The notes beneath the pieces were generated by a model. It made no database searches, was not told the origin of the DNA, and saw only the letters and a program-made list of their open reading frames with translations. The position numbers and the translations under genes are program-made. DNA of 64,000 bases from Methanolobus sp. Its GTDB lineage: Archaea; Halobacteriota; Methanosarcinia; Methanosarcinales; Methanosarcinaceae. The DNA is taken from the NCBI RefSeq assembly GCF_016278385.1, contig NZ_JADQBY010000002.1, positions 1-64,000 of the forward strand. The letters run 5' to 3'. This document shows, piece after piece, positions 53,001 through 61,895 of this stretch (positions are counted from its first letter, which is position 1; each line of letters starts with the position of its first letter).

Positions 53001-53529
53001 CGTAATAAACAGGATGCTTGATTTTGCGAATCTGGAACATAACATATTGGAATCCCTAAAACTACAACCTGTAAACATAAGCAATATTGTTCATGATACA
53101 ACCAGTGTCCTGTTTGCAAAAGCATCAAAGAAAAATATCCAGATAAATACCACGCTGGATCATAACCTGGATACTGTTATCGCAGACAAAGGAAAGATGG
53201 AAAGCATCCTGTACAATCTTGTGGAAAACGCCATTAAATTCACAGATGACAGCGGTACTGTAACGATCAGGGTAAATACCGGTAATGATGATACCGTTCT
53301 TTTTTCAATTCAGGATACCGGAATAGGTATCGAAAAAGAAAGGCTTGGCAGTATCTTTGAAGCTTTTATACAGATAGATGGTTCTATGAACAGAAGGTAC
53401 GGCGGAACAGGGCTTGGACTTGCGCTGGTCAGGAAGCTCGTAGAGATGCATGGCGGTAGTATATGGGTGGAAAGCGAACCATGGAAGGGCAGTAAGTTCT
53501 CCTTTAGGATACCAATCAATCCCAAATGA
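50080..53529 (+). CDS. multi-PAS sensor histidine kinase
   Basis: A 1149-residue soluble kinase with about six PAS domains (roughly 1-120, 125-245, 250-370, 375-500, 505-620 and 780-905). A GAF domain lies between the fifth and sixth PAS (about 625-775). HisKA follows with N-N-V-S-H-E-L-R-T-P-L near 925, then HATPase with V-E-N-A-I-K-F, D-T-G-I-G-I and G-G-T-G-L-G-L. No membrane span is seen, so the signal is probably cytosolic (redox, gas or small molecule). AGGATC precedes the ATG closely. It is divergent from the PQQ-type gene and has no receiver-domain partner in the window. Confidence 0.93.
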   Translation: MPRDKKKLESIFKVAPIGIGVVKDRILTEVNSRICEMIGYDYDELVGSSSRILYPNQEEYEYVGNEKYQQISENETGTVETKWKRKDGRIIDILLSSTPIDISNLSEGITFTALDITDRKQAEAELINREQKFRALYDNAPLPYQSLDENGRFIDVNPAWLEKLGYKKGEIVGRLFSELLHPDWASDFHTIFARFKLIGHGSDIQYKVRHKDGHYLHVSFEGRIGYHQDGTFKQTYCVFKDVTEQIESQEKMLMLAGVLKTSPASIIIHDFEGNILFANQRMYILHGYLESEIENLNLQLMYDPDTIRKIPERIQETKDKGTVSFEVCHIKKDGTKFPLSVSAKVIPWHGKEAILSIALDMTEQKRVENELQDASERLQLATRAGGVGVWDYDIVNNKIIYDEQMTSLYRINRDEFDNTLESWLALIHPDDRLETENAMKMALYGENEYDIEFRIVRPDDSIRNIRALATVHRDDSGIPVRMIGTNWDITAQKHAEEELRASEEKFRLLVTQMQQGMAVHEVICDESGAVVDYRFLDVNEAFEDLTGLKKESILGKTVLEVLPNIKASLIEKYGHVALTGEPLYLEDYVSELDRYYDVVAYQTVPGQFASIISDISENKKYEDAMRVIAETSSSRDEDLFAVLVHQLALSQKLYCVFISSLDTVRPDTATTLAVWMDGKLCDNFSYSLEGTPCHDVMNGEMCFYPSDIYKKFPEDHMLEEMKAESYWGTPLRDSKGKTIGLISVIDNKPLDKSSHLLSLLSSFASRAAAEMELQIAEKEIEKNEKVFKLFFDQAAVGVAQISLDGHFLRTNKRFSEITGYSVDELISANFRDITHPDDLHLEDTYIRQIMAKEMDSYEIEKRYIHKEGHIVWIKLYSNVIRGKDDSVLYATAVIVDITDQRKAEEALIYAKTIADESNRIKSEMLNNVSHELRTPLTAVIGFSDQLLHGTHNNLDEQQKTYLGYIQQSGENLLSVINRMLDFANLEHNILESLKLQPVNISNIVHDTTSVLFAKASKKNIQINTTLDHNLDTVIADKGKMESILYNLVENAIKFTDDSGTVTIRVNTGNDDTVLFSIQDTGIGIEKERLGSIFEAFIQIDGSMNRRYGGTGLGLALVRKLVEMHGGSIWVESEPWKGSKFSFRIPINPK

Positions 53530-53928
53530 AATAATAGAACTATTCTGGCCCTTATCTCTTTTATATCAAATTTGTAAATCTAGAATTTGGAATTAAAACC
53601 TCTACCTTCGTTTCTGTAAAAATTCGCCTCTACTAAAAAATAGTGATTAAGTCAATCGATTCATGTAGCATCAACTTGGTCAGTCCCATGGAGAATATCT
53701 ATGCGATGCAAAAAGGAGTTCTCTTTGAGTACTACATTCAGAACCATGTTGCAAATAGAATGTATCAGCTTACCGAAGAGACAAAAAGAATGATTAAAAA
53801 AACAGTGAGCTTCGAAAATATGAATATTCAGAGATTAAAAGAAATCATTATAAGTATTGAACCTGTTTTTAAGAATTAGATATATACGCTAGGACATAGT
53901 TAGATGCGTGTTTGAGGGAGGAATGTAG
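53530..53928. other. intergenic region with one doubtful small ORF
   Basis: About 400 bp between the sensor kinase and aglB. It contains the doubtful ORF at 53643-53879 and, just before 53929, a strong GGGAGG ribosome-binding site. No RNA gene or repeat is seen. Confidence 0.5.
53643..53879 (+). CDS. possible small helical protein, perhaps a gene remnant
   Basis: A 78-codon frame opening with GTG. The part from residue 16 (M-E-N-I-Y-A-M-Q-K-G-V-L-F-E-Y-Y) has protein-like composition and predicted helices, but no ribosome-binding site stands out at any start. I do not recognise a family. It may be a genuine small gene or the end of a decayed one. Confidence 0.3.
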   Translation: MIKSIDSCSINLVSPMENIYAMQKGVLFEYYIQNHVANRMYQLTEETKRMIKKTVSFENMNIQRLKEIIISIEPVFKN

Positions 53929-56286
53929 ATTAATCTGAAAAAAGTAACCGATGGAAAATTACCTCTTCTGTTTCTGGTAATATTTGCTTTTCTAGTAAGG
54001 ATGATATCCTGGTTCAATATTAGTGCAAATGGTAGAATAATGTTCACAGGAACTGATTCTTTTTACCATGTCAGACGGGTTGTTTACACGGTACAACATT
54101 TTCCAGATACAATCACTTTTGACTCCTACATCAACTTTCCTTACGGTTATGAAATTGGATGGCCTCCTCTTTATGACCAGGCAATAGCAGGCTTAGCTCT
54201 GATAGCAGGCGGTGGAAATCCAGGTATAGCTACTATAGAAATGGTGGCTGCAATTTTCCCTGTAATACTGGGAACTCTGACAGTTATACCAGTCTATTTT
54301 GTAGCTTCAAACATTTTTGATAAAAGAACTGCAATTTTAAGTGCAGTAATAATCTCACTGATACCCGCACACCTGATGATATCCCAGGCAGGTGCTACTG
54401 ACCACCACGCAGCAGAAGTTTTGTTATCAACTGCTGCATTCACCCTGTTCATACTGGCCTTAAAATACAGCCATGAAATGAAACTCACTATTTCAAACAT
54501 CAAAGAAATTGACAAAAAACTTGTTCTTAAACCGATTTTTTACTCAATTGCTACCGGATTGATACTTACACTCACAATATTTACATGGATTGGAGCACCA
54601 ATCTTCCTAGGTCTTTTGGTTTTGTATTCTTTTGTTCAGTTCACCTTTGACCTCAAAGAAAAAAGGCAATCTCAATACATGCTGATCAACGTGATCATAA
54701 CTTACATCACAATTCTTCTTTTAATAGTACCTCTCATTGAAATAGGACTCCGGCCAGGACTTGAAATGAGTGGGATGTTCCTTTCAGAATTCCACATCAT
54801 ATACGTGGTATTTTTACTTGCAGCAACCGCAATATGCGGAATAATTGCTAGCACATTCAGTAAAAAAGACGTGAAATGGACATATTATCCTGCAGCTATC
54901 ATAACCATTGGTATTATTGGAATAGCACTGCTTAATCTCATTGCCCCCGATTTTTACCATCAGGCAATGACCGGTATACAATACCTGAGCGGTGACAGCG
55001 GCGTACTTGGAACGATAACTGAAGCACAACCCATATTGTTCGACGGAGCATTTACGACAAAATACGTGTGGAGCGGATTCACAATATTTAGTTTAACAGC
55101 TATTATTGGCTTGTTTGTTGCTGCAGTGGAAATGAATAGAAAGAAATACCCTGCTGAGATGGTATTTTTCGTTACATGGACCATAGTTATTCTGGTTTTA
55201 ACTCTTTCACAGAGAAGATTTTCCTATATGCTTGCAATCAACTTCGCAGTCTTATCCGGATTTATCATCGATATGTTGTACAAGCAATGGAAAAAAGAAC
55301 AGGAAAAAGAGAAAAAACCACAGAAACTGTCAAAAAAGAAGCCTGAAAAGACCCCTCTAAGGGAAACCATTGTCAGTACAGGAATTATACTACTGTTTGT
55401 CAGCATTGTTTCAATTTTTGCATTTTCACCTCTTGTGGATACACTCATTACTCCCAATACACCATCTTCGGACTGGCAGGAAACACTTGAATGGCTTGGA
55501 TCAAACAGCCCGGACACTTCATATTACCTTGAGCCGGAACAAACACCGGAATACGGTGTGTTAAGTTGGTGGGATTATGGAAACTGGATAGTTTACATTG
55601 CAAAAAGACCAGTGGTTGCAAACAATTTCCAGACAGGAATTGAAGATGCAGCTCGCTTTTATGTTACATCGGATGAAGATGAGATTGTGCCCATTCTTCA
55701 AAAAAGAAATGTCAAATACGTAATTACCGATACATGGGTAACTACCGGGAAGCTCGGATACATATACGATATTGCAGGAGAAGAATTCCTTGGGGCACAG
55801 CAGTATGAGGATTTTGTATGGGGAGATGAGAAACTTCGACCAAACATAATTAATCTGCACTTCTTTAGTGGAAACAAAGTTGATAACCTTCGGTTGATTC
55901 ATGAATCAGAAGGAGCAGATCTGAACGTAAAATTAGACAATCGTTCTGATAACTCCACTGAGATTAGCAATATAAAGATATTTGAATATGTACCGGGAGC
56001 CACTATTTATGGACTTGCCAATGCCAATGAAATGGTATCTGCAAGGGCGAATGTTACTTTGAGCAGCGGAAGAAGCTTCGAATATGAAAACGAAGCAATA
56101 GCAAATGAATCCGGCTGGTATGAACTGACTGTACCATATTCAACAACAGAAATACCATATGATTCAATTGTAGAACCTTACTATGTCAGCATGAGCGAAA
56201 ATACAGAGGATATAGAAATAATATCAATTGATGAAAAAGACGTAACTGAAGGTAATAATATAAGACTTGATCTCATTCAGCAATGA
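53929..56286 (+). CDS. aglB: oligosaccharyltransferase AglB (STT3 family), probable ATT start
   Basis: Transfers lipid-linked oligosaccharide to Asn in N-x-S/T sequons on the outer face of the membrane. It has an N-terminal membrane domain of about 13 spans with the acidic G-T-D-S-F-Y-H motif after span 1 and T-D-H-H in a later loop. The soluble C-terminal domain carries the catalytic W-W-D-Y-G. The first ATG (54001) would remove span 1 (L-P-L-L-F-L-V-I-F-A-F-L-V-R). The frame is open back to ATT at 53929, 7 nt after GGAGG, so that start (785 residues) is preferred; CTG at 53935 is the alternative. Confidence 0.93.
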   Translation: MNLKKVTDGKLPLLFLVIFAFLVRMISWFNISANGRIMFTGTDSFYHVRRVVYTVQHFPDTITFDSYINFPYGYEIGWPPLYDQAIAGLALIAGGGNPGIATIEMVAAIFPVILGTLTVIPVYFVASNIFDKRTAILSAVIISLIPAHLMISQAGATDHHAAEVLLSTAAFTLFILALKYSHEMKLTISNIKEIDKKLVLKPIFYSIATGLILTLTIFTWIGAPIFLGLLVLYSFVQFTFDLKEKRQSQYMLINVIITYITILLLIVPLIEIGLRPGLEMSGMFLSEFHIIYVVFLLAATAICGIIASTFSKKDVKWTYYPAAIITIGIIGIALLNLIAPDFYHQAMTGIQYLSGDSGVLGTITEAQPILFDGAFTTKYVWSGFTIFSLTAIIGLFVAAVEMNRKKYPAEMVFFVTWTIVILVLTLSQRRFSYMLAINFAVLSGFIIDMLYKQWKKEQEKEKKPQKLSKKKPEKTPLRETIVSTGIILLFVSIVSIFAFSPLVDTLITPNTPSSDWQETLEWLGSNSPDTSYYLEPEQTPEYGVLSWWDYGNWIVYIAKRPVVANNFQTGIEDAARFYVTSDEDEIVPILQKRNVKYVITDTWVTTGKLGYIYDIAGEEFLGAQQYEDFVWGDEKLRPNIINLHFFSGNKVDNLRLIHESEGADLNVKLDNRSDNSTEISNIKIFEYVPGATIYGLANANEMVSARANVTLSSGRSFEYENEAIANESGWYELTVPYSTTEIPYDSIVEPYYVSMSENTEDIEIISIDEKDVTEGNNIRLDLIQQ

Positions 56287-56346
56287 CTTCAGTAAAGAAT
56301 ATTTGAGCGAAACTAAAAAGTAACATCACATACAACCCTGCGACCC

Positions 56347-57477
56347 ATGCCCACGATTTCCATAGTAATACCCTCGATGAATGAGGAAAAAACAATACGC
56401 ATATGCCTTGAGAAGGCGCATAGTGTCTTTAAGCACTATGGAGTTGAAGGCGAAATTATTGTTGTTGATAACTCCTCAGACTCCACACCCGAAATTGCTA
56501 AGGAAATGGGAGCAATACTAATACCTGCGATACAGGGTTATGGGAATGCTTACAAAATAGGTCTTTCACAGGCAAAAGGGGATTATGTAGCCATTGCTGA
56601 TGCAGATGATACCTATGATTTCAATGAGCTTACTAAATTCTTAGATATACTGATGGCTGGAGACGCAGATTTTGTAATTGGTAGCCGGCTTAAAGGAGAT
56701 ATCAAAAAAGGAGCAATGCCCTGGCTGCACCGTTACATCGGAAATCCTTTTCTCACATGGTTACTGGACATATTATTCAAAACAAAAATATCAGATGCTC
56801 ACTGCGGTATGAGGGCATTTACAAAAGAAGCATTGCAGAAAATGGATCTTAAAAGCAGGGGAATGGAAATGGCTTCTGAAATGATCATTGATGCATTACA
56901 TAAAGGCTTACGTGTCAAAGAAGTTCCAATTTCATATTACAAACGAAATGCCCCATCAAACCTGCGTTCTTTCCAGGATGGATGGAGACATGTACGTTTC
57001 ATGATGCTGTATTGTCCTGTGCCTTTCTTATATATTCCCGGTGCATTCGTATTCTTACTTGGTTTCCTAGTTACCAGTGTCCTCCTGCTAAAAGGGGATG
57101 TGGCTGATACAGGACTCCATTCTTTCATATTAGGTAGTATGCTATTGATAATCGGTGGACAGACTCTGGCAACTGGCGTATATCTGAAAACATACGGCTT
57201 AATACATGGAATCTATGAAAAGAAAAGTATCAGTGATTACAAGATCTTAAGTTATCACTCTCTTGAGAAAGAACTTATTGCTGGTTCCATAATACTTCTG
57301 ATGGGGCTAAGCCTTGGAACACGATTAATTTATCAATGGATGAGTTCAGGATATGGTTCCCTTTCAGAAATAGAGTCTGCAGTCATTTCAATGGTACTTG
57401 TTGCCATTGGTATGCAGCTAATATTCAGTGCAATATTCCTGAGCGTAATGCTGCTGGATACCGATCAGGACGAGTGA
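56347..57477 (+). CDS. family 2 glycosyltransferase with C-terminal membrane segments (dolichol-phosphate sugar synthase-like)
   Basis: 376 residues. A GT-A domain (I-V-I-P-S-M-N-E-E at 7, V-V-D-N-S-S, and the metal-binding D-A-D-D near 82) is followed by about four membrane spans (225-370). This matches enzymes that load a sugar onto dolichol phosphate or build lipid-linked glycans. It lies 60 bp downstream of aglB and 4 bp upstream of a GT4 gene, so a role in assembling the N-glycan is likely. The sugar is unknown. Confidence 0.9.
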   Translation: MPTISIVIPSMNEEKTIRICLEKAHSVFKHYGVEGEIIVVDNSSDSTPEIAKEMGAILIPAIQGYGNAYKIGLSQAKGDYVAIADADDTYDFNELTKFLDILMAGDADFVIGSRLKGDIKKGAMPWLHRYIGNPFLTWLLDILFKTKISDAHCGMRAFTKEALQKMDLKSRGMEMASEMIIDALHKGLRVKEVPISYYKRNAPSNLRSFQDGWRHVRFMMLYCPVPFLYIPGAFVFLLGFLVTSVLLLKGDVADTGLHSFILGSMLLIIGGQTLATGVYLKTYGLIHGIYEKKSISDYKILSYHSLEKELIAGSIILLMGLSLGTRLIYQWMSSGYGSLSEIESAVISMVLVAIGMQLIFSAIFLSVMLLDTDQDE

Positions 57478-57481
57478 ACGG

Positions 57482-58612
57482 ATGAAAATCGCATTTGTTT
57501 ATGATGCTGTTTATCCATGGATCAAAGGTGGCGCAGAGAAGCGAATATTTGAGATGGGAAAACTTCTTGCTGAAAAAGGGAATGATGTCCACCTGTTTGG
57601 AATCAAATGGTGGGATGGAGATAATATAATTGAGTATGAAGGTATGACACTGCATGGCGTTTGTGGAAAACAGGACCTTTATATTAATGGTAAACGTTCC
57701 ATACGTGAGGCTTTGATTTTCTCTGTTAAATTGTTTCTGCCTCTGAATAAGGAAAAATTCGATATTATAGATGTAAGTGTTTTCCCATATTTTTCCTGTT
57801 TTACTGTAAAAGTGATTTCACTCCTGAGGAGAACTACTGCGGTTCTGACATGGCATGAATTCTGGGGAGATTACTGGTATGAATACATGGGGAAAAAAGG
57901 ATTTTTTGGGAAAAATATTGAAAAACTGGTTTATTTAATTTCTCCAAACAACATTGCTGTTTCGGAGATGACAAAAAACTATCTTGAATCTCTGGGATAT
58001 AAAAGAAATGGCGTTAAAGTGGTCTCAAATGGGATAAACATTGGATATATTGAGAGCATTCCGCCTTTTAATGAAGAGTATGATGTTCTTTTTGCCGGGA
58101 GAATGATTAAAGAAAAGCATGTTGATGTTCTTCTAAAATCTATTGCAGAACTAAAGGACAGAATTCCGTATATCAGACTATGCATTATAGGTGACGGACC
58201 TGAAAGAGATGATCTTACAGCCCTTATAGAAGCACTTGATATTGCTGATAACATCACAATGACTGGCTTTCTTGAATACGACGAAGTAATTGCCAGAATA
58301 AAAGCATCCAAGATCTTTGTATTACCTTCAAGCAGGGAAGGTTTTGGAATTGTTGTAATCGAAGCTTTTACATGTGAAACCCCGGTCATTACTGTAAAGG
58401 AAGAAAGAAATGCATCACAATATCTTGTGGATGAGACCTGCGGCATACTTACTGAATTGAATGAAGGTCAAATTACCGAAGCCATTGAAAAACTCCTGAA
58501 TGATGATAAAATACATCTTGAAATGTCAGAAAATGCAGCCCTGAAGTCAAAAGATTATGATTGGGACAGCATTGTTATAAAATATCTACAGATATGTGAA
58601 GAGTTGATGTGA
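57482..58612 (+). CDS. family 4 glycosyltransferase
   Basis: 376 residues of the GT-B fold. The N-terminal acceptor domain contains K-G-G-A-E-K-R near residue 13; the C-terminal nucleotide-sugar domain contains G-D-G-P-E-R-D-D and the E-x7-E type motif in R-E-G-F-G-I-V-V-I-E-A-F (near 285). Probably adds a sugar to a lipid carrier in the cytoplasm for AglB. The spacing of 4 bp from the GT2 gene indicates one operon. Confidence 0.9.
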   Translation: MKIAFVYDAVYPWIKGGAEKRIFEMGKLLAEKGNDVHLFGIKWWDGDNIIEYEGMTLHGVCGKQDLYINGKRSIREALIFSVKLFLPLNKEKFDIIDVSVFPYFSCFTVKVISLLRRTTAVLTWHEFWGDYWYEYMGKKGFFGKNIEKLVYLISPNNIAVSEMTKNYLESLGYKRNGVKVVSNGINIGYIESIPPFNEEYDVLFAGRMIKEKHVDVLLKSIAELKDRIPYIRLCIIGDGPERDDLTALIEALDIADNITMTGFLEYDEVIARIKASKIFVLPSSREGFGIVVIEAFTCETPVITVKEERNASQYLVDETCGILTELNEGQITEAIEKLLNDDKIHLEMSENAALKSKDYDWDSIVIKYLQICEELM

Positions 58613-58753
58613 ATAGCAACTTCAGTTTTTGTAAGGAGCTCCTCATCTAAAAACAATCCATTCTGAACTAGACATATTATTTTCACCCTGCTCACAACAC
58701 CATTATTAAGCATCCCGACTATCTAGATATCCCAAAGTTGAGGATGATAGACA

Positions 58754-59182
58754 ATGGACGAGAAAAAACAAATATACCTGGCAGGCCCTCTTTTTTCACA
58801 GGCAGAGAGGGATTTTAACGTAATGCTCAGGGACAGATTAGTTGAGATGGGTTTTTCAGTATTTCTGCCACAGGAAGATGGCAACGATACAGAATCAAGT
58901 CGCCGGGAAGACAGGCAGAAAAATATATTTGAGAATGATGTCCGTGGAATTGATGAATCAGATATAGTGCTGGCAGTATTGGATGGTGGCAGTGATGTGG
59001 ACTCAGGGACTGCATGGGAAATGGGATATGCCTACGCAAAAGGAATTCCGGTTTTTGGACTGAAAACTGATTTCAGGACATTTGGAGATGAAGGTATCGT
59101 TAACCTCATGATGGAAATAGCAGTGGATGCGCTTGAAAGAGATGTAGATGGAATCCTTAAGGTACTTGAAAATTATCTTTAA
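58754..59182 (+). CDS. nucleoside 2-deoxyribosyltransferase-like protein
   Basis: 142 residues with Y-L-A-G-P-L-F at the start, D-I-V-L-A-V-L-D-G in the middle, and the catalytic glutamate region S-G-T-A-W-E-M-G-Y-A-Y-A-K-G. This family moves deoxyribose between bases or hydrolyses nucleotide N-glycosidic bonds (nucleotide sanitation). The true substrate cannot be told. GAGGATGATAGAC precedes the ATG. It stands alone and converges with the AMMECR1 gene. Confidence 0.88.
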   Translation: MDEKKQIYLAGPLFSQAERDFNVMLRDRLVEMGFSVFLPQEDGNDTESSRREDRQKNIFENDVRGIDESDIVLAVLDGGSDVDSGTAWEMGYAYAKGIPVFGLKTDFRTFGDEGIVNLMMEIAVDALERDVDGILKVLENYL

Positions 59183-59221
59183 AACAAAAATGACAATTTG
59201 AAGAAAAGCAGAGCGATTTGT

Positions 59222-59857
59222 TTATTTGCTGGAACATGTTTTATCGTTGAAATCTTTTTCAACGATCTCACCTTTTGGTTCTTTTTCTGAGAATATCTGT
59301 CCCTCAAAAGCATAAACTTCAACCCCTGTTACCCAGGCATCATGTGGCAGACCGGCTTTCATACATGTATGGTTGAGGAACTCGATCTCATCAAAATTAT
59401 TTTCCGGTGCTACCTGTGGTAAAAGCAAACCTTGCCTATATCCACTTTTGACTATAAGCCCATGTCTTCCAATCTTGATCGAAGATGGTAGGTCTTTTGG
59501 AGGAACGTCAAGCAACTCCGGCCTTGTCAGGATTGTTACCTCTACTGTGATACTGTCCATTTCAGCAATGCTTACTGGAGGAAAACGAGGGTCCCTCAGA
59601 GCAGCAGACAAGGCAGAATCAGCTATAGCATATCTGAGATGTGAATCTGCATATGGATGACCTATGCAACCACGCAGGTCCCCATCTTCAGTCAAAGTCA
59701 CAAAAACTCCCCGGACCTCATTGAATATTGAAGGTAATTGTATCTCTGAACCGTCCATCATCTCACCAGTTCTCAAATACACTTCAATAGCATCTCTGGC
59801 AAGCTGAACGGCTGCCTGACCATCGGTATATGAAAGTAATTTGACCCCTTCACTCAT
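59222..59857 (-). CDS. AMMECR1 domain protein
   Basis: A 211-residue protein of the AMMECR1 family, with the signature L-R-G-C-I-G near residue 59 and further conserved D-P-R-F-P-P-V and G-L-L-L-P-Q-V segments. The biochemical role is unknown. In archaea a fused form occurs with MEMO-like and radical SAM partners, absent here. It begins 38 bp after pgk, probably in one transcript. Confidence 0.92.
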   Translation of the reverse strand: MSEGVKLLSYTDGQAAVQLARDAIEVYLRTGEMMDGSEIQLPSIFNEVRGVFVTLTEDGDLRGCIGHPYADSHLRYAIADSALSAALRDPRFPPVSIAEMDSITVEVTILTRPELLDVPPKDLPSSIKIGRHGLIVKSGYRQGLLLPQVAPENNFDEIEFLNHTCMKAGLPHDAWVTGVEVYAFEGQIFSEKEPKGEIVEKDFNDKTCSSK

Positions 59858-59895
59858 GACATTACTCCTGTTATTCCTTACAGGAAACTAGTCTT

Positions 59896-61128
59896 TTATC
59901 TATTAAGTCTGTATCGTTTAGCTGCAGTTTTAAGGGCTTCTATGCCCGGCAGGACCTCACCTGCAAGGTAATCAATACAAGCTCCACCACCTGTGCTTAG
60001 ATGAGAGAACTTATCCTCATAACCTAGATTTCTTACCTCTGCAGAGATATGTCCGCCACCGGCGATAGAATACTCAGAATCAACTGCTGCTTTAATAATT
60101 TCATGCGTACCAAGTGCAAACTCATCGATCTCTGAAAGCCCTGCCGGACCATTCAGAATAACAGTCTTTGCATTCTTGATATCTTCTGAAAAAGCAACAA
60201 TCGTTTCAAGACCAATATCATTTATTGGAAGGTTTCCCCCCGGGAGTTCACTGACCCGCACCTCAACCCTTTTTCCACCATCATTAAAGGCAACATCAAT
60301 GGGAAGACCTATTTTTCCATTGAACCTTTCAAGGACATGTTTTCCTCTTTCGATCTGATCCGTATAACCTTGTGATTCAATGAAATCCAGATTGACTTTG
60401 CCTATATCCACACCTGATGCTGCAAGCATTACGTTTGCTACAACACCGGTGACAAGCACTTTATCAGCACCCCCGTTGATCAGGACATTTTCTGCAACTT
60501 TAAGGGAATCATCGACCTTTGCACCACCAAGAACAAAGATGCATGGTCTTTCACCGCCTTTGATACCCCTATCAAGAGATTTAATTTCTTTTTCCATTAC
60601 CCTGCCAGCACCTGTTGGCAGAATTTCAGTGAAACCCATAATAGAGAGGTGGCTTCTGTGGGAAACTGCAAATGCATCATTCAGAAAGATATCGATCAAA
60701 GGACAGAGTTTGCGTACCATGTGCGTGCCCGCATGGTCCTTAGCAGTTCTTTCTATATTTTCCTCGGAGTAGAACCTGACATTCTCAAGTAATATTACAT
60801 CGCCTTTTTCCATAGAAGAAATAGAAGACCTGGCATATGTACCAAATATATCATCAATATATCGTACTTCTTTTCCAAGATACTGGGACATGAGCTGAGC
60901 ATGAGGCTTCATGGTGGTAAAGTCTTTTTTCCCTGCCCTGCTCTGGTGAGCCAGAAGCACAACCTTTGCATCATCGAGGTCCTTTATAGTAGGTATATGG
61001 CTCTTTATTCTCATATCATCGAGAATATTACCATCAGGATCCATAGGGGTGTTCAAATCCACTCGAACAAGTATGGTTTTTCCGTCAATATCAAAATCAT
61101 CAATAGTAAGATAGTCCCTGGTAGTCAA
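59896..61128 (-). CDS. pgk: phosphoglycerate kinase
   Basis: Interconverts 3-phosphoglycerate and 1,3-bisphosphoglycerate, mainly for gluconeogenesis in methanogens. The 410 residues show R-V-D-L-N-T-P near residue 22, H-Q-S-R, G-G-A-K-V-D-D-S, N-G-P-A-G and a C-terminal S-T-G-G-G-A. The start codon is TTG at 61128, with a strong GGTGAT site 6 nt upstream. Carbohydrate neighbours in the window are galU and pfkC, though unlinked. Confidence 0.96.
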   Translation of the reverse strand: MTTRDYLTIDDFDIDGKTILVRVDLNTPMDPDGNILDDMRIKSHIPTIKDLDDAKVVLLAHQSRAGKKDFTTMKPHAQLMSQYLGKEVRYIDDIFGTYARSSISSMEKGDVILLENVRFYSEENIERTAKDHAGTHMVRKLCPLIDIFLNDAFAVSHRSHLSIMGFTEILPTGAGRVMEKEIKSLDRGIKGGERPCIFVLGGAKVDDSLKVAENVLINGGADKVLVTGVVANVMLAASGVDIGKVNLDFIESQGYTDQIERGKHVLERFNGKIGLPIDVAFNDGGKRVEVRVSELPGGNLPINDIGLETIVAFSEDIKNAKTVILNGPAGLSEIDEFALGTHEIIKAAVDSEYSIAGGGHISAEVRNLGYEDKFSHLSTGGGACIDYLAGEVLPGIEALKTAAKRYRLNR

Positions 61129-61310
61129 AATTCCATCACCGCTTCTTTAACCTGAATGACCATTGATCAATATATAGATTCTATATGAATATAAAGGAAA
61201 TATTAATTTAATTTTTTGTCATTATGAACTAATCTTATTATACCTTTTCCATAAAAGGACCTAAGCCAAAAACTAATATCCCTTGCTTCCAATTCCACAG
61301 TGGTGATCAT

Positions 61311-61874
61311 ATGAAGATACTTGGAATATCAGGAAGCCCTAAAGCTGGTCAGAATAATGATACATTGATTAAAAAAGTACTGGATATAGCAAGTGAAAGA
61401 GGTTTTGAAACAGATGCTGTATTTCTGTCAGAATCAAATATCGGACCATGCACTGCATGTGGAGTCTGTGCCACTGGCGAAAAATGTGTAATCTGCGACG
61501 ACATGCAGCCAGTCTACGATAAACTTGTAGAGGCTGATGCAATCGTGGTATCCTCACCGGTCTACTTCGGAACCATGACAGCACAGCTTAAAGCTCTCTG
61601 TGACAGAAGTGTTGTGCACAGGAGACAGGGATTTAAACTCAGCAACAAGCTCGGTGCAGCAATGGCAATAGGCGGCTCAAGGAACGGCGGTCAGGAGAAG
61701 ACTATCCAGTCCATACATGAATGGATGCATATCCACGGAATGATAGTGGTCGGAGATGGCGGACATTTCGGTGGTATACTCAAAAAGCCAGCCGCAGAAG
61801 ATGAAGAAGGTATGAAGACCGCAGTTGATACAATCAACAAGGTTTGTGATGTCCTCGAGATGATGAGGAAATAG
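61311..61874 (+). CDS. iron-sulfur flavoprotein (Isf-like, NADPH-dependent FMN reductase family)
   Basis: 187 residues with a flavodoxin-like FMN site (G-I-S-G-S-P-K near residue 5, S-S-P-V-Y-F-G near 85). A compact cluster motif has cysteines at 47, 50, 53 and 59, with another at 62. Methanosarcinal Isf proteins bind FMN and a [4Fe-4S] cluster and can reduce O2 or H2O2 with electrons from ferredoxin. GGTGATC just before the ATG supports the start. A hairpin terminator follows. Confidence 0.9.
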   Translation: MKILGISGSPKAGQNNDTLIKKVLDIASERGFETDAVFLSESNIGPCTACGVCATGEKCVICDDMQPVYDKLVEADAIVVSSPVYFGTMTAQLKALCDRSVVHRRQGFKLSNKLGAAMAIGGSRNGGQEKTIQSIHEWMHIHGMIVVGDGGHFGGILKKPAAEDEEGMKTAVDTINKVCDVLEMMRK

Positions 61875-61895
61875 ATATTCTTTCATCCCTATCTC

